From Blastococcus sp. MG754426 (GTDB lineage: Bacteria; Actinomycetota; Actinomycetes; Mycobacteriales; Geodermatophilaceae), in the NCBI RefSeq assembly GCF_021699055.1, contig NZ_SSXC01000044.1:1-33263 (forward strand): a stretch of DNA of 33,263 nucleotides. The letters are read 5' to 3'. Below are positions 1-8,176 of this stretch, piece by piece; the first letter of the stretch is position 1, and every line of letters starts with the position of its first letter. The notes under the pieces are model-generated. The model was not told the DNA's origin, did no database searches, and worked only from the letters and a program-made list of their open reading frames with translations. Both the position numbers and the translations under genes were made by a program.

Positions 1-1
1 C

Positions 2-2326
2 GACTGGACCGACCCGGCCCGCCCCCTCGCCGAGCGCGTCCGCCACCTCATGGCGCAGATGACGCTCGAGGAGAAGGTCGCCCAGCTCTACGGCGTCTGG
101 ACGGCGATCGGGGAGGGCGAGGACGTCGCGCCCAACCAGCACGAGTTCAGCGAGCCGCTCCCGCCGTGGGAGGAGCTGACCAAGCCGGGTCTGGGGCAGC
201 TCACCCGCGTGTTCGGCACCGCCCCCGTCGAGCCGCTCACCGCGGCGCGGGTGCTCGCCCAGACGCAGCGCGACCTGGTCGCCAACTCCCGGCTCGGCAT
301 CCCCGCGATCGCCCACGAGGAGTGCCTGGCCGGGTTCACCGCCTGGCAGGCCACGGTCTTCCCCGTCCCGCTCGCCTGGGGCGCCTCGTTCGACCCCGCT
401 GTGGTGGAGTGGATGGCCGCCGCCATCGGGGGGCAGCTGCGCTCGGTCGGGGTGCACCAGGGCCTCTCGCCCGTCCTCGACGTCAGCTTCGACGCGCGCT
501 GGGGGCGCACCGAGGAGACCATCGGCGAGGACCCCTACCTGGTCGCCGTCCTGGGCAGCGCCTACACCCGCGGGCTGGAGGGCGCCGGCGTCGTCGCGAC
601 GCTCAAGCACTTCGCCGGGTACTCGGCCTCCGGGGCCGGCCGCAACCACGCCCCGGTGCACCTGGGGCCCCGCGAGTTCGCCGACGTCGTGCTGCCGCCC
701 TTCGAGACGGCGCTGCGGGAGGGCGGCGCCCGCTCGGTCATGCACTCCTACGCGGCCGTCGACGGCGTGCCCCCGGCTGCCGACGACACGCTGCTCACCG
801 GCCTGCTCCGGGACACGCTCGGCTTCGACGGCGTGGTCGTCGCCGACTACTTCGGCATCTCCTTCCTCCAGTCCACGCAGGGCGTCGCGGGCTCCCCGGG
901 CGAGGCCGCGGCGCTGGCGCTGGCCGCCGGCGTCGACGTGGAGCTGCCCACGGTGCGCTGCTACGGCGAGCCGCTGCTGGAGCTCGTCCGCACCGGGGCG
1001 GTGCCCGAGGCGCTGGTCGACCGGGCGGTGGAGCGGGTGCTCCGGCAGAAGGGCGAGCTGGGGCTGCTCGACGCCGGGTGGGACCCCGAGCCGCCCGCGC
1101 TGCGCGACGGCGGCCTGGACCTCGACCCCCCGGAGCTGCGCGCGCTGGCCCGCACCATGGCCGAGCGGTCGGTGGTGCTGCTCGACAACAGCGGTGTGCT
1201 CCCGCTGCGCGCACCGTCGTCGCTGGCGGTCGTCGGCCCGTGCGCCGACGAGGTCCTCTCGCTGATGGGCTGCTACGCCTTCCCGAACCACGTCGGCGTG
1301 CAGCACCCCGACGTCCCCCTCGGCATCGAGCTGCCCACCCTGCTGGAGGCGGTGCGCGGCGAGTTCCCCGGCGCCACGGTGACCACCGCGCAGGGCTGCC
1401 CGGTGCAGGAGCCCGACCGGAGCGGGATCGCCGACGCGGTCGCCACGGCCTCGGCCGCGGAGGTCTGCATCGCCGTCGTCGGGGACGTCTCGGGGCTGTT
1501 CGGCCGCGGCACCTCCGGCGAGGGGTGCGACGCCGACGACCTGCGGCTGCCCGGTGCGCAGGCGGAGCTGCTCGACGCCCTGCTGTCGACCGGCACCCCC
1601 GTGGTGGTCGTCGTGCTGAGCGGCCGCCCGTACGCGCTGGGCGAGGTCGCCGGCCGCGCCGCCGCCGTGGTGCAGGCGTTCTTCCCGGGCGAGGAGGGCT
1701 CCGGCGCGGTCACCGGCGTGCTCTCCGGCCGGGTCAACCCGTCGGGCAAGCTGCCCGTGCAGGTGGCCCGCACCCCCGGCGGATCCCCCGCCACCTACCT
1801 CGGCCCGGCCCTCGGCCGCGCCGGCGGCATCAGCTCGGCCGACCCCACGCCGCTGTTCCCCTTCGGCTTCGGGCTCTCCTACACCACCTTCGCCCTCGAC
1901 GACGTCCGGCTCGACGGTGCCCGCGTCGGTGAGACGCCGGCCGAGGTCCCGACGGACGGGTCGGTCGAGCTCTCGTGCACGGTGACCAACACCGGTGACC
2001 GCGACGGCGCCGAGGTGGTGCAGCTGTACCTGTCCGACCCGGTGGCCAGCGTGGTGCAGCCGGTCCGCCGGCTGATCGGGTTCGCGCGCGTCGAGCTCGC
2101 CGCCGGGGAGACGGCCCGGGCCTCCTTCCAGGTGCACGCCGACCGTGCCGCCTTCACCGGCCGCGACCTGCGCCGCGTCGTCGAGCCGGGCGAGCTGGTG
2201 CTCTCGGTCGGCACCTCCAGCGAGGACATGCCCCTGCGCGTCCCGGTGCGGCTGACCGGGCCGGAGCGGGAGGCCGGCCCCGACCGCGTCCTCACCACCC
2301 CCGTGCGGGTCGAGCCCGTCCGCTGA
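2..2326 (+). CDS. Glycoside hydrolase family 3 beta-glucosidase/beta-xylosidase (5' partial)
   Basis: Retaining exo-glycosidase that removes terminal beta-linked sugars from oligosaccharides. The frame is open from the first bases of the window, and residues before the Met at 50 (DWTDPARPLAERVRHL) already fit the GH3 N-terminus, so the true start lies upstream. Numbering from the Met at 50: the TIM-barrel domain spans about 1-340 and includes the KHFAGY motif (186-191). The likely catalytic nucleophile is D266 in GFDGVVVADYFG. E491 in SGEGCDADDLRLPG is a candidate acid/base in the second domain. A fibronectin-III-like C-terminal domain (about 620-740) follows the PFGFGLSYTTF motif. I see no signal peptide, but the N-terminus is missing. 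Substrate (glucoside or xyloside) cannot be decided from sequence. It converges on lysG, 12 bp away. Confidence 0.93.
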   Translation, partial: DWTDPARPLAERVRHLMAQMTLEEKVAQLYGVWTAIGEGEDVAPNQHEFSEPLPPWEELTKPGLGQLTRVFGTAPVEPLTAARVLAQTQRDLVANSRLGIPAIAHEECLAGFTAWQATVFPVPLAWGASFDPAVVEWMAAAIGGQLRSVGVHQGLSPVLDVSFDARWGRTEETIGEDPYLVAVLGSAYTRGLEGAGVVATLKHFAGYSASGAGRNHAPVHLGPREFADVVLPPFETALREGGARSVMHSYAAVDGVPPAADDTLLTGLLRDTLGFDGVVVADYFGISFLQSTQGVAGSPGEAAALALAAGVDVELPTVRCYGEPLLELVRTGAVPEALVDRAVERVLRQKGELGLLDAGWDPEPPALRDGGLDLDPPELRALARTMAERSVVLLDNSGVLPLRAPSSLAVVGPCADEVLSLMGCYAFPNHVGVQHPDVPLGIELPTLLEAVRGEFPGATVTTAQGCPVQEPDRSGIADAVATASAAEVCIAVVGDVSGLFGRGTSGEGCDADDLRLPGAQAELLDALLSTGTPVVVVVLSGRPYALGEVAGRAAAVVQAFFPGEEGSGAVTGVLSGRVNPSGKLPVQVARTPGGSPATYLGPALGRAGGISSADPTPLFPFGFGLSYTTFALDDVRLDGARVGETPAEVPTDGSVELSCTVTNTGDRDGAEVVQLYLSDPVASVVQPVRRLIGFARVELAAGETARASFQVHADRAAFTGRDLRRVVEPGELVLSVGTSSEDMPLRVPVRLTGPEREAGPDRVLTTPVRVEPVR

Positions 2327-2338
2327 GCGGCGGTCCGG

Positions 2339-3223
2339 TCAGCGCGCGCCCCGCAACCGGGCGCGCGCCGACCGGACCAGGGCCCCGGCCACGCGGTCCA
2401 GCGGCGCGGAGTGCAGCCGCCACTGCTGCCAGTGCAGCGCCACGTCGACGGCACCGCCCGGGTCGAACGACCGGACGGCACCGGCCGTGCCCGCCTCGAG
2501 CTGGAGCTCCGGCAGCATGCCCCACCCGAAGCCCAGCGCCACCGCGGTGAGGAAGTCGGCCGACGAGGGCACGTGGTGCACCGGCAGGTCCGCCGTCGAG
2601 GGCAGGTGCCGGCGCAGGTAGGCGTGCTGCAGGTCGTCGCTGCGGTCGAAGACGACCACCGGCGCCCGCGCGAGGGCCGCGGGGTCGGGCCCGTCCGGGA
2701 GCCATCGGTCGAGGAAGCCCGGCGCCGCGCACGGGAGGTAGCGCATGGTGCCCAGCGGGGTTACCCGGCACCCGGCCACCGGCTCGGCGTCGGAGGTGAC
2801 CGCCCCCATGACGGTGCCGTCGCGCAGCAGCGCGCTGGTCCGGCTCTGGTCCGCGCTGTGCAGGTCCATGCGCAGCTCACCGGCCAGCGGGGCCAGCGCC
2901 GGCAACGCCCAGGTGGCCATCGAGTCGGCGTTCAGCGCGAGCGGGACCACCGGCGCCCCGGCGCCGGCGGGGTCGAGGGTCCGCCCGGTGTCCGCCACCA
3001 GGAGGCCCACCTGGCGCGCCAGGCGCAGCACCGGCTCGCCGGCGGCCGTCACCGTCGCCGGCCGCCCGCGCCGCACCAGCACCCGGCCGGCGGCCTCCTC
3101 CAGGGCCCGCAGCCGCTGGGAGACCGCCGACGGGGTCACGTGCAGCCGCCGTGCCGCCGCCTCCAATGTCCCCTCGTCGACCACCGCGACCAGGGTGCGC
3201 AACTGCGCCAGGTCCACGTCCAT
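2339..3223 (-). CDS. lysG: LysR-family regulator, ArgP/LysG type, of the adjacent lysE
   Basis: Transcription factor of 294 aa, the usual LysR length. The N-terminal winged helix-turn-helix (about residues 4-62) is followed by a periplasmic-binding-protein-like effector domain. It lies divergent from lysE, the arrangement known for lysG-lysE in Corynebacterium, where LysG activates lysE in response to lysine, arginine or histidine. The same role here is inference from context. The ATG at 3223 was chosen because it begins exactly where ArgP/LysG homologues begin and has a TAGCAT -10 box 8 nt upstream, consistent with a leaderless message. A longer open frame to 3514 runs through lysE and is not credible. 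The last codons contain a strong hairpin that may serve as a terminator. Confidence 0.9.
   Translation of the reverse strand: MDVDLAQLRTLVAVVDEGTLEAAARRLHVTPSAVSQRLRALEEAAGRVLVRRGRPATVTAAGEPVLRLARQVGLLVADTGRTLDPAGAGAPVVPLALNADSMATWALPALAPLAGELRMDLHSADQSRTSALLRDGTVMGAVTSDAEPVAGCRVTPLGTMRYLPCAAPGFLDRWLPDGPDPAALARAPVVVFDRSDDLQHAYLRRHLPSTADLPVHHVPSSADFLTAVALGFGWGMLPELQLEAGTAGAVRSFDPGGAVDVALHWQQWRLHSAPLDRVAGALVRSARARLRGAR
2342..2368. terminator. 10-bp perfect stem at the GH3/lysG convergence
   Basis: Inverted repeat GCGCGCGCCC (2342-2351) and GGGCGCGCGC (2359-2368) with a 7-nt loop, inside the last codons of lysG and 16 bp past the GH3 stop. It sits where both transcripts converge, so it may act as a bidirectional terminator. 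No T-tract follows, which is common in high-GC actinobacteria. Confidence 0.45.
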
Positions 3224-3231
3224 GGACAGCG

Positions 3232-3237
3232 ATGCTA
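3232..3237 (-). promoter_or_regulatory. -10 box of lysG
   Basis: TAGCAT on the minus strand, 8 nt before the lysG ATG (3223). The spacing puts the transcription start at or next to the start codon, which suggests a leaderless mRNA. The -35 region is not convincing. Confidence 0.55.
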
Positions 3238-3282
3238 ATGATGGGCAAGGAAGATGAGCTGGACTGCTGCCCGCGTCCTCCC

Positions 3283-3288
3283 TAGCGT
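3283..3288 (+). promoter_or_regulatory. -10 box of lysE
   Basis: TAGCGT, 8 nt before the lysE GTG (3297), with CTGGAC at 3259-3264 as a weak -35 (18-nt spacer). The lysG-lysE intergenic region (3224-3296) also holds a GGGCA...TGCCC inverted pair (3243-3247 and 3268-3272) that could be part of a LysG site. Confidence 0.5.
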
Positions 3289-3296
3289 GGCTGCAC

Positions 3297-3914
3297 GTGA
3301 CGACAGGACTGCTGGCCGCGGTGGCCGGGCTGGGGCTGGGCCTCTCGCTGATCGTGGCCATCGGCGCGCAGAACGCCTTCGTGCTGCGCCAGGGTCTGCG
3401 GGTCGAGCACGTGCCGGCGGTCGTCGCGGTCTGCGCGGTCTCCGACGCCGTGCTCATCCTCGCCGGGGTCGCGGGCAACTCCTGGCTGAGCGCCCGCCTC
3501 CCCGACGCGATCACCGTCGTCCGGCTCGGCGGGGCCGCCTTCCTGCTCGGCTACGCCGTGCTGGCGGCCCGCCGCGCGCTGCGCCCCTCCTCGATCGCGG
3601 TCGACACCGGCGGCCGCGGCACCGGCCTGGCCGCCACCGTCGTCACCTGCCTGGCGCTCACCTGGCTGAACCCGCACGTGTACCTGGACACGGTGCTGCT
3701 GCTCGGCTCGGTGGCCGACAGCCACGGCGACCGGCGCTGGTGGTTCGCCGGGGGCGCCGTGGTCGGCAGCCTCGTCTGGTTCGGTGCGCTGGGCTACGGC
3801 GCGCGGCTGCTCCGCCCGCTGTTCGCCCGGCCGGCGGCCTGGCGGGTCCTGGACGCCGGCATCGCCGTCGTCATGGCCGCCCTCGGCCTGGGGCTGCTCT
3901 CCTCGGCGCTCTGA
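3297..3914 (+). CDS. lysE: LysE-family amino-acid exporter
   Basis: Inner-membrane exporter of basic amino acids (lysine/arginine in characterised LysE), 205 aa with about six hydrophobic segments. Family hallmarks are visible: GAQNAFVLRQGL at 23-34 and NPHVYLDT at 125-132. The GTG at 3297 is preceded by TAGCGT and 8 nt with no Shine-Dalgarno, so the mRNA is probably leaderless. It is divergent from lysG and converges with rluB, leaving only 4 bp between the stop codons. Substrate range is inferred from the family and the LysG neighbour. Confidence 0.93.
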   Translation: MTTGLLAAVAGLGLGLSLIVAIGAQNAFVLRQGLRVEHVPAVVAVCAVSDAVLILAGVAGNSWLSARLPDAITVVRLGGAAFLLGYAVLAARRALRPSSIAVDTGGRGTGLAATVVTCLALTWLNPHVYLDTVLLLGSVADSHGDRRWWFAGGAVVGSLVWFGALGYGARLLRPLFARPAAWRVLDAGIAVVMAALGLGLLSSAL

Positions 3915-3918
3915 GCGG

Positions 3919-4764
3919 TCAGAGCCCGACGAGCTCCTCCAGCGCACCGACCTCCTGGCGGGACAGCTTCCGGATCGATCCGCTGCGCATGCGCTGCAGC
4001 TGCACGGGGCCGACGGCGGTGCGGGTCAGCCGCGAGACGGGCAGCCCGACGTGCGCGAGGAGGCGGCGGACGATGTGCTTGCGCCCCTCGTGCAGCACCA
4101 CCTCGACCACGGACTGGCCGGCGTGGGTGTCGACGACCGTGAAGGAGTCGACCTTCACCGGGCCGTCCTCGAGCTCCACCCCGGCGCGCAGCCGGCGGTG
4201 CAGGTCCCGCGGCACCGATCCCGAGACCTGCGCCAGGTAGGTCTTGCGCACGCCGTAGGAGGGGTGCGCAAGCCGGTGGGCCAGCTCGCCGTCGTTGGTG
4301 ACCAGCAGCAGGCCCTCGGTGTCCTGGTCGAGGCGGCCGACGTGCACCAGCCCGGGCGCCAGGTCGCCCACCATGTCGCCGATGGTCGGACGGTTGCGGT
4401 CGTCGCTCATCGCGGTGATGACGCCGGCGGGCTTGTTGATCGCGTAGGTGACGCGGTCGTCGCGGATCTCCAGCCGGGCGCCGTCCACCGCGATCTTGTC
4501 CTGCAGCGGGTCGACCCGCATGCCCTGCACCCGCACCTGCTCACCGTTCACGCTGATCCGGCCGGCGTCGATCATCTCCTCGACGACCCGGCGGGACGCG
4601 ACACCGGCCCGGGCCAGGACCTTCTGCAGCCGCTCCCCCTGCCGCTCCTCGCCGGCGCCGGTGGCCGGCCGGTCGCCCGGGTGCGCCGGGGCGAGCTCCA
4701 TGTCCTCCGACCAGCCCTCGCCGGCCGCGGTGGTGCTCTCGTCGTTCGGGGTCGGCGTGTTCAT
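3919..4764 (-). CDS. rluB: rRNA pseudouridine synthase, RsuA/RluB family
   Basis: Isomerises a uridine in rRNA to pseudouridine; in RluB this is 23S U2605 (E. coli numbering). The protein has 281 aa. A low-complexity acidic leader (1-42) precedes an S4 RNA-binding domain (about 43-90, RLQKVLARAGVASRR), then the catalytic domain with GRLDQDTEGLLL, where D146 is the catalytic aspartate. I chose the ATG at 4764 over the upstream in-frame starts at 4782 and 4812. It has an 8-nt-distant weak -10-like hexamer (revcomp of 4773-4778), and the extra residues have no family counterpart. The gene follows scpB at 133 bp, the order found in Mycobacterium (scpA-scpB-Rv1711). RsuA versus RluB specificity rests mainly on synteny. 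Confidence 0.9.
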   Translation of the reverse strand: MNTPTPNDESTTAAGEGWSEDMELAPAHPGDRPATGAGEERQGERLQKVLARAGVASRRVVEEMIDAGRISVNGEQVRVQGMRVDPLQDKIAVDGARLEIRDDRVTYAINKPAGVITAMSDDRNRPTIGDMVGDLAPGLVHVGRLDQDTEGLLLVTNDGELAHRLAHPSYGVRKTYLAQVSGSVPRDLHRRLRAGVELEDGPVKVDSFTVVDTHAGQSVVEVVLHEGRKHIVRRLLAHVGLPVSRLTRTAVGPVQLQRMRSGSIRKLSRQEVGALEELVGL

Positions 4765-4772
4765 CGCCGACC

Positions 4773-4778
4773 AGTGTC
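4773..4778 (-). promoter_or_regulatory. Weak -10-like hexamer of rluB
   Basis: GACACT on the minus strand, 8 nt before the ATG at 4764. It lacks the initial T of TANNNT, so it is listed only because its spacing matches the other start-proximal boxes. Confidence 0.25.
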
Positions 4779-4840
4779 CCATCTCCCGCTGCCGGGTCCC
4801 GCCCGCCCGCACGGCCTCCGCCGCCCACCGCAGGCGTGGC

Positions 4841-4889
4841 CCCTCTGCAGGGTCCCGCCGCGAGCGTGCGAGCGGTGCGGGGCAGAGGA
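4841..4889. terminator. Intergenic hairpin downstream of scpB (family copy 1)
   Basis: Arms CCTCTGC (4842-4848) and GCAGAGG (4882-4888) enclose a second imperfect stem (CCCGCCGC with GCGGTGCGGG) around a GAGCGTGCGAG centre. Similar elements lie at 6591-6640 and, more degenerate, 11203-11249, all just past gene ends. Likely a repeated terminator-type element. Confidence 0.5.
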
Positions 4890-4897
4890 GTCCGCCC

Positions 4898-5731
4898 TCA
4901 GGCGTCGGGGTGCTCCTCGAGGAAGGTCGCGGTCTCCGGCAGCAGCGGCGCGAGCTCGGGCAGGTCGGCGAGGCTGGCCAGCCCGAGCCGCTCCAGGAAC
5001 AGCGGGGTGGTCGCGTACAGCCCGCCGCCGCTGTCGGGGTCGCTGCCCACCTCCCGCACCAGCCCGCGCGCGAGGAGCGTCCGCATCACCCCGTCGACGC
5101 CGACCCCGCGGATCGCCGACACCCGCGCCCGCGTCACCGGCTGCCGGTAGGCGATGACGGCGAGGGTCTCCAGCGCGGCCTGGGTGAGCCGGCTGCGCTG
5201 CCCCTCGCCGAGGTACCGCTCGACGGCGCCGGCGTGCTCCTCGCGCGTGTAGAGCCGCCACGCCTCGCCCACCCGGCGCAGCGTGATCCCCGCGGAGCGC
5301 TCGTCGTAGGCCGCGGCCAGGTCGGCCAGCCCCCGCCGCACCTGCTCGGGCGGGCAGCGCAGCGCGGCGGCCAGCGTCTCCTCGTCGACCGGGTCGTCGA
5401 CGACGAAGAGCAGCGCCTCCAGGCCGCCGCGCAGCTCGTCCGGGTCCAGCAGCTCCGCGGGCTCGGGCTCGGGTTCCGGCTCCGGCTCGGCGGCCGGTCG
5501 CGGCGCGGGCGCCGTGACGGCGGCGAGGTCCTCGACCGGCACCGCCGGCACCGCTTGCTCCTCCACCGGCCGCTCCGCGACCCGGGCGGCGAGCTCCGCC
5601 GCGACGGCGTCCCAGGCGGCCGGATCGGCGTCCCCGCGCTCGGCCGCCTGCTCCCGGGTGGCGGCCAGCTCGGCGGCCAGCGCCTCCCAGGAGAAGGGGG
5701 CGGGTTCCTGCCCGGCTCGGTCGTCGGTCAC
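4898..5731 (-). CDS. scpB: Segregation and condensation protein B
   Basis: Kleisin-associated winged-helix protein of the SMC-ScpAB condensin, acting in chromosome compaction and segregation. It has 277 aa. The first ~115 residues are a disordered Ala/Glu/Pro-rich extension with a run of EP dipeptides. The conserved tandem winged helices follow (LRGGLEALLFVVDDPV onward, and RLTQAALETLAVIAYRQPVTRAR). The GTG at 5731 was chosen because it overlaps the scpA stop in a GTGA (5728-5731), giving translational coupling; the longer open frame to 5797 lies inside scpA. The extension is longer than in Bacillus ScpB (about 200 aa). Confidence 0.94.
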   Translation of the reverse strand: MTDDRAGQEPAPFSWEALAAELAATREQAAERGDADPAAWDAVAAELAARVAERPVEEQAVPAVPVEDLAAVTAPAPRPAAEPEPEPEPEPAELLDPDELRGGLEALLFVVDDPVDEETLAAALRCPPEQVRRGLADLAAAYDERSAGITLRRVGEAWRLYTREEHAGAVERYLGEGQRSRLTQAALETLAVIAYRQPVTRARVSAIRGVGVDGVMRTLLARGLVREVGSDPDSGGGLYATTPLFLERLGLASLADLPELAPLLPETATFLEEHPDA

Positions 5732-6570
5732 CGGTACTCCTCGTCGGCGTCGGGGGCCGGGGCACCGGCCGGGTCGGGGACGGACTCGCCGGTCCACCGC
5801 ACGTGCAGCTCGCCCAGCGGCGTCAGCTGCTCGAAGACGACGCGCTGCTGGCGGTACAGCTCGAGCAGCGCGAGGAAGCGGGCCACCACCTCCAGGGTGT
5901 GCGCGCAGTCGGCGGTGAGCGCCCGGAAGCTCGCCGCCCCCGACCGCACCAGGTGGTTGCGCACCAGGAGCAGCTGCTCGGAGACGCTGACCGGCGGCGC
6001 GTGCAGGTGGGCCACGCTGACCGTCTCCGGTGCCTTCGGCGCCAGGGCCCGCGCGGCGAGGGCGGCGAACTGCTGCGGCGTGACGCCGAGCAGCACCTCG
6101 GGCACGAGCTCCGCGAAACGCGGCTCCAGCGCCGCCTCGCGCGCGAACCGGCGGACGGCGCCGGCCTCCCGCTCGCGCAGGAAGGCCGCGGCCTGCTTGT
6201 AGGCCTTGTACTGCAGCAGCCGGGCGAACAGCAGGTCGCGCGCCTCGAGCAGCTCCAGGTCGTCCTCGTCGTCGACCTCCGCCGCCGGCAGCAGCCGGGC
6301 CGCCTTGAGGTCCAGCAGCGTGGAGGCGACCACGAGGAACTCGCTGGCCTGGTCGAGGTCCAGCTCGTCGCCGAGCGCGCGCAGGTGGGCGATGAACTCG
6401 TCGGTCACCTGCGACAGGGCGATCTCGGTGACGTCGAGCTTGTGCTTGCCGATCAGCTGCAGCAGCAGGTCGAACGGGCCCTCGAAGTTGGTCAGCCGGA
6501 CGGTGAAACGCGCAGGCGCGGCCCCGCCGGCCTGGTCCGCCGGCGGAACCGCGCCCGTGCTCCCGCTCAC
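5728..6570 (-). CDS. scpA: Segregation and condensation protein A (kleisin)
   Basis: Kleisin subunit that bridges the SMC heads and binds ScpB. It has 280 aa. The N-terminal SMC-binding region (FTVRLTNFEGPFDLLLQLI, about 22-40) is a textbook ScpA signature, followed by KLDVTEIALSQVTDEF and a C-terminal winged helix near residues 200-270. The GTG start at 6570 is preceded by TACGCT at 8 nt (revcomp of 6579-6584) without a Shine-Dalgarno, so transcription is probably leaderless. An intergenic hairpin (6592-6638) separates it from the parA operon, so scpA-scpB likely forms its own unit. Confidence 0.95.
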   Translation of the reverse strand: MSGSTGAVPPADQAGGAAPARFTVRLTNFEGPFDLLLQLIGKHKLDVTEIALSQVTDEFIAHLRALGDELDLDQASEFLVVASTLLDLKAARLLPAAEVDDEDDLELLEARDLLFARLLQYKAYKQAAAFLREREAGAVRRFAREAALEPRFAELVPEVLLGVTPQQFAALAARALAPKAPETVSVAHLHAPPVSVSEQLLLVRNHLVRSGAASFRALTADCAHTLEVVARFLALLELYRQQRVVFEQLTPLGELHVRWTGESVPDPAGAPAPDADEEYR

Positions 6571-6578
6571 GGGCTCCG

Positions 6579-6584
6579 AGCGTA
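6579..6584 (-). promoter_or_regulatory. -10 box of scpA
   Basis: TACGCT on the minus strand, 8 nt before the scpA GTG (6570), predicting a leaderless scpA-scpB transcript. The hairpin at 6592-6638 ends directly upstream. Confidence 0.55.
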
Positions 6585-6590
6585 TGCGGC

Positions 6591-6640
6591 CCTCGTGCAG
6601 GGCCCCGCCACGAACTCGCGAGTGGTGGGGGGCACGAGAG
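6591..6640. terminator. Intergenic hairpin between the parA operon and scpA (family copy 2)
   Basis: Outer arms CTCGTGC (6592-6598) and GCACGAG (6632-6638). Inner arms CCCCGCCAC (6603-6611) and GTGGTGGGG (6622-6630) pair with one G-U wobble. The centre contains the palindrome ACTCGCGAGT (6614-6623). Probably terminates the parA unit just before the scpA promoter. Confidence 0.6.
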
Positions 6641-6644
6641 CCCT

Positions 6645-7157
6645 TCAGCCCTGCAGCCGGCGGACCAGGACCGCGTCCTCGCCGCGCTCGGCCAGGTCGG
6701 CCAGCAGCACCGACACCGCCTCGCGGACGATCCGGCCCCGGTCGGCGGCCACCCCGTGGTGCGCGCGCAGCGTCAGCCGCGCGGACTCCAGGGCCAGCAG
6801 CTCCTCGGCGGAGATGTAGACGGTGATCTTCTCGTCGTGCTTGGTCCGCTCGGTGCGCCGGGCGGGCTTGCCCCGCGTGGCGACCCGGGGCTGCAGCACC
6901 GGGGCCGGGGCGGGCTCGGCGGGGACGGCCCGGAACGCGGCGAGGTCGTCGTCGGCCGGCTGGGCGCCGCCCGGCACGAGGGTGAGCGAGGCGGCCGCCT
7001 CGGCGGGCGACTCCCCCACCCGGCGGGCCGCGCTGCGCAGCGCCGGCGAGCTCGCCGGCGTCGGCAGGCTGGGCAGCTCGGTGACCTCGGGCACCGACGT
7101 GGTGTCGGTGCGGCGGAACAGCTCCGAGGCACCGGGCAGGACAGGACGCCGGGTCAC
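6645..7157 (-). CDS. Putative ribbon-helix-helix-like partner of ParA
   Basis: Protein of 170 aa. Residues 1-105 are low complexity (Ala/Pro/Arg-rich, probably disordered). The last 60 residues are a compact basic module starting KITVYISAEELLALESARL and ending in a helix with GRIVREAVSVLLADL. A beta strand followed by two helices of this kind resembles MetJ/CopG ribbon-helix-helix DNA-binding proteins; this is pattern recognition, not a proven match. Its GTG overlaps the parA stop as GTGA (7154-7157), so the two are co-translated. This position in a ParA operon is where a centromere-binding partner or autorepressor would sit. Conserved relatives are expected between parA and scpA in related actinobacteria. 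Confidence 0.75.
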   Translation of the reverse strand: MTRRPVLPGASELFRRTDTTSVPEVTELPSLPTPASSPALRSAARRVGESPAEAAASLTLVPGGAQPADDDLAAFRAVPAEPAPAPVLQPRVATRGKPARRTERTKHDEKITVYISAEELLALESARLTLRAHHGVAADRGRIVREAVSVLLADLAERGEDAVLVRRLQG

Positions 7158-8059
7158 AGTGCCAGCACCTCCTTGGCGAGGTCGCGGTACGCCGAGGCGC
7201 CCGACGACGTGGGCGCCCACGTGGTGATCGGCTGCCCGGCGACGGTGGTCTCCGGGAACCGCACGGTGCGCTGGATGACGGTCTGGAACACGGTGTCGCC
7301 GAACGCCTCGACGACCCGGCTGAACACCTCCCGGCAGTGCACGGTCCGGGAGTCGTACATGGTGGCGAGGATGCCGTTGATCTCCAGCGACGGGTTGAGC
7401 CGCTCCTTGACCTTGTCGATCGTGTCGACCAGCAGGGCCACCCCGCGCAGCGAGAAGAACTCGCACTCCAGCGGGATCACGACGCCCTGCGCGGCGGTGA
7501 GCGCGTTGACCGTCAGCAGGCCGAGCGAGGGCTGGCAGTCGATGAGGACGTAGTCGTACTCCTCGACGACGTCGGCGAGCACCCGCAGCAGCGTCTGCTC
7601 CCGCGCCACCTCGCTGACCAGCTGCACCTCGGCGGCGGAGAGGTCGATGTTGCTGGGCACCAGGTCCAGACCCGGGATGTCGGTGTGCACCCGCACGTCC
7701 CGCAGGCTGGTCCGCCGCTCCATGAGGGCGTTGTAGATCGTCCGGTCCAGGGTCTGGGCCGGGATGCCGAGGCCCACCGACAGCGCGCCCTGCGGGTCCA
7801 GGTCGATCAGCAGCACCTTGCGCCCGAACTCCACCAGCGCGGCGCCCAGGTTGATCGTCGACGTCGTCTTGCCGACGCCGCCCTTCTGGTTGCACATCGC
7901 GATGACGCGGGCCGGGCCGTGCTGCGTCAGCGGCTTGGGGTCCGGCAGCTTGCGCTGTCGCGCGCGGGCCGGGTCCTGCCGCAGCGCGGCCGCCCCCATC
8001 TCGGGGTCGGTGTCGTGCGGGCGCGCGACGGCAGAGGCCGCGTCCGCTCGGATCGCCAT
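7154..8059 (-). CDS. parA: ParA/Soj-family ATPase next to scpAB
   Basis: Deviant Walker-A ATPase (MinD/ParA class) of 301 aa. The P-loop KGGVGKTT is at 59-66, followed by LLIDLDPQG (Walker A' region) and DYVLIDCQPSLG (Walker B). This is the scp-linked ParA paralogue (Rv1708-like), not the parAB pair near the origin, since no parB or parS is seen here. The ATG at 8059 was chosen for its Shine-Dalgarno GGAGG (revcomp of 8069-8073) with 9-nt spacing and an upstream promoter (TTGGGA-N17-TAGCGT). The longer open frame to 8224 crosses that promoter. It is co-transcribed with the small ribbon-helix-helix-like gene. Confidence 0.93.
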   Translation of the reverse strand: MAIRADAASAVARPHDTDPEMGAAALRQDPARARQRKLPDPKPLTQHGPARVIAMCNQKGGVGKTTSTINLGAALVEFGRKVLLIDLDPQGALSVGLGIPAQTLDRTIYNALMERRTSLRDVRVHTDIPGLDLVPSNIDLSAAEVQLVSEVAREQTLLRVLADVVEEYDYVLIDCQPSLGLLTVNALTAAQGVVIPLECEFFSLRGVALLVDTIDKVKERLNPSLEINGILATMYDSRTVHCREVFSRVVEAFGDTVFQTVIQRTVRFPETTVAGQPITTWAPTSSGASAYRDLAKEVLAL

Positions 8060-8136
8060 GGGTTGTCGCCTCCAGCTCGGTGCCCGACCGGACGTTCCGG
8101 GTGCGGCCAGCCGTCCTGTCCGCTCGGGTGACGAGG

Positions 8137-8165
8137 ACGCTAGGGAGCTGGAGGAAGCTTCCCAA
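8137..8165 (-). promoter_or_regulatory. Promoter of parA
   Basis: On the minus strand, TTGGGA (8160-8165), 17-nt spacer, TAGCGT (8137-8142). It would give a leader of about 70 nt carrying the GGAGG ribosome site of parA. It is the best-matched -35/-10 pair in the window. Confidence 0.6.
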
Positions 8166-8176
8166 GGCGGCGCGCC

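Noticed and set aside
4448..6202. 584-codon plus-strand open frame across rluB, scpB and scpA
   Set aside because: Low-complexity antisense product; all three minus-strand genes are well supported.
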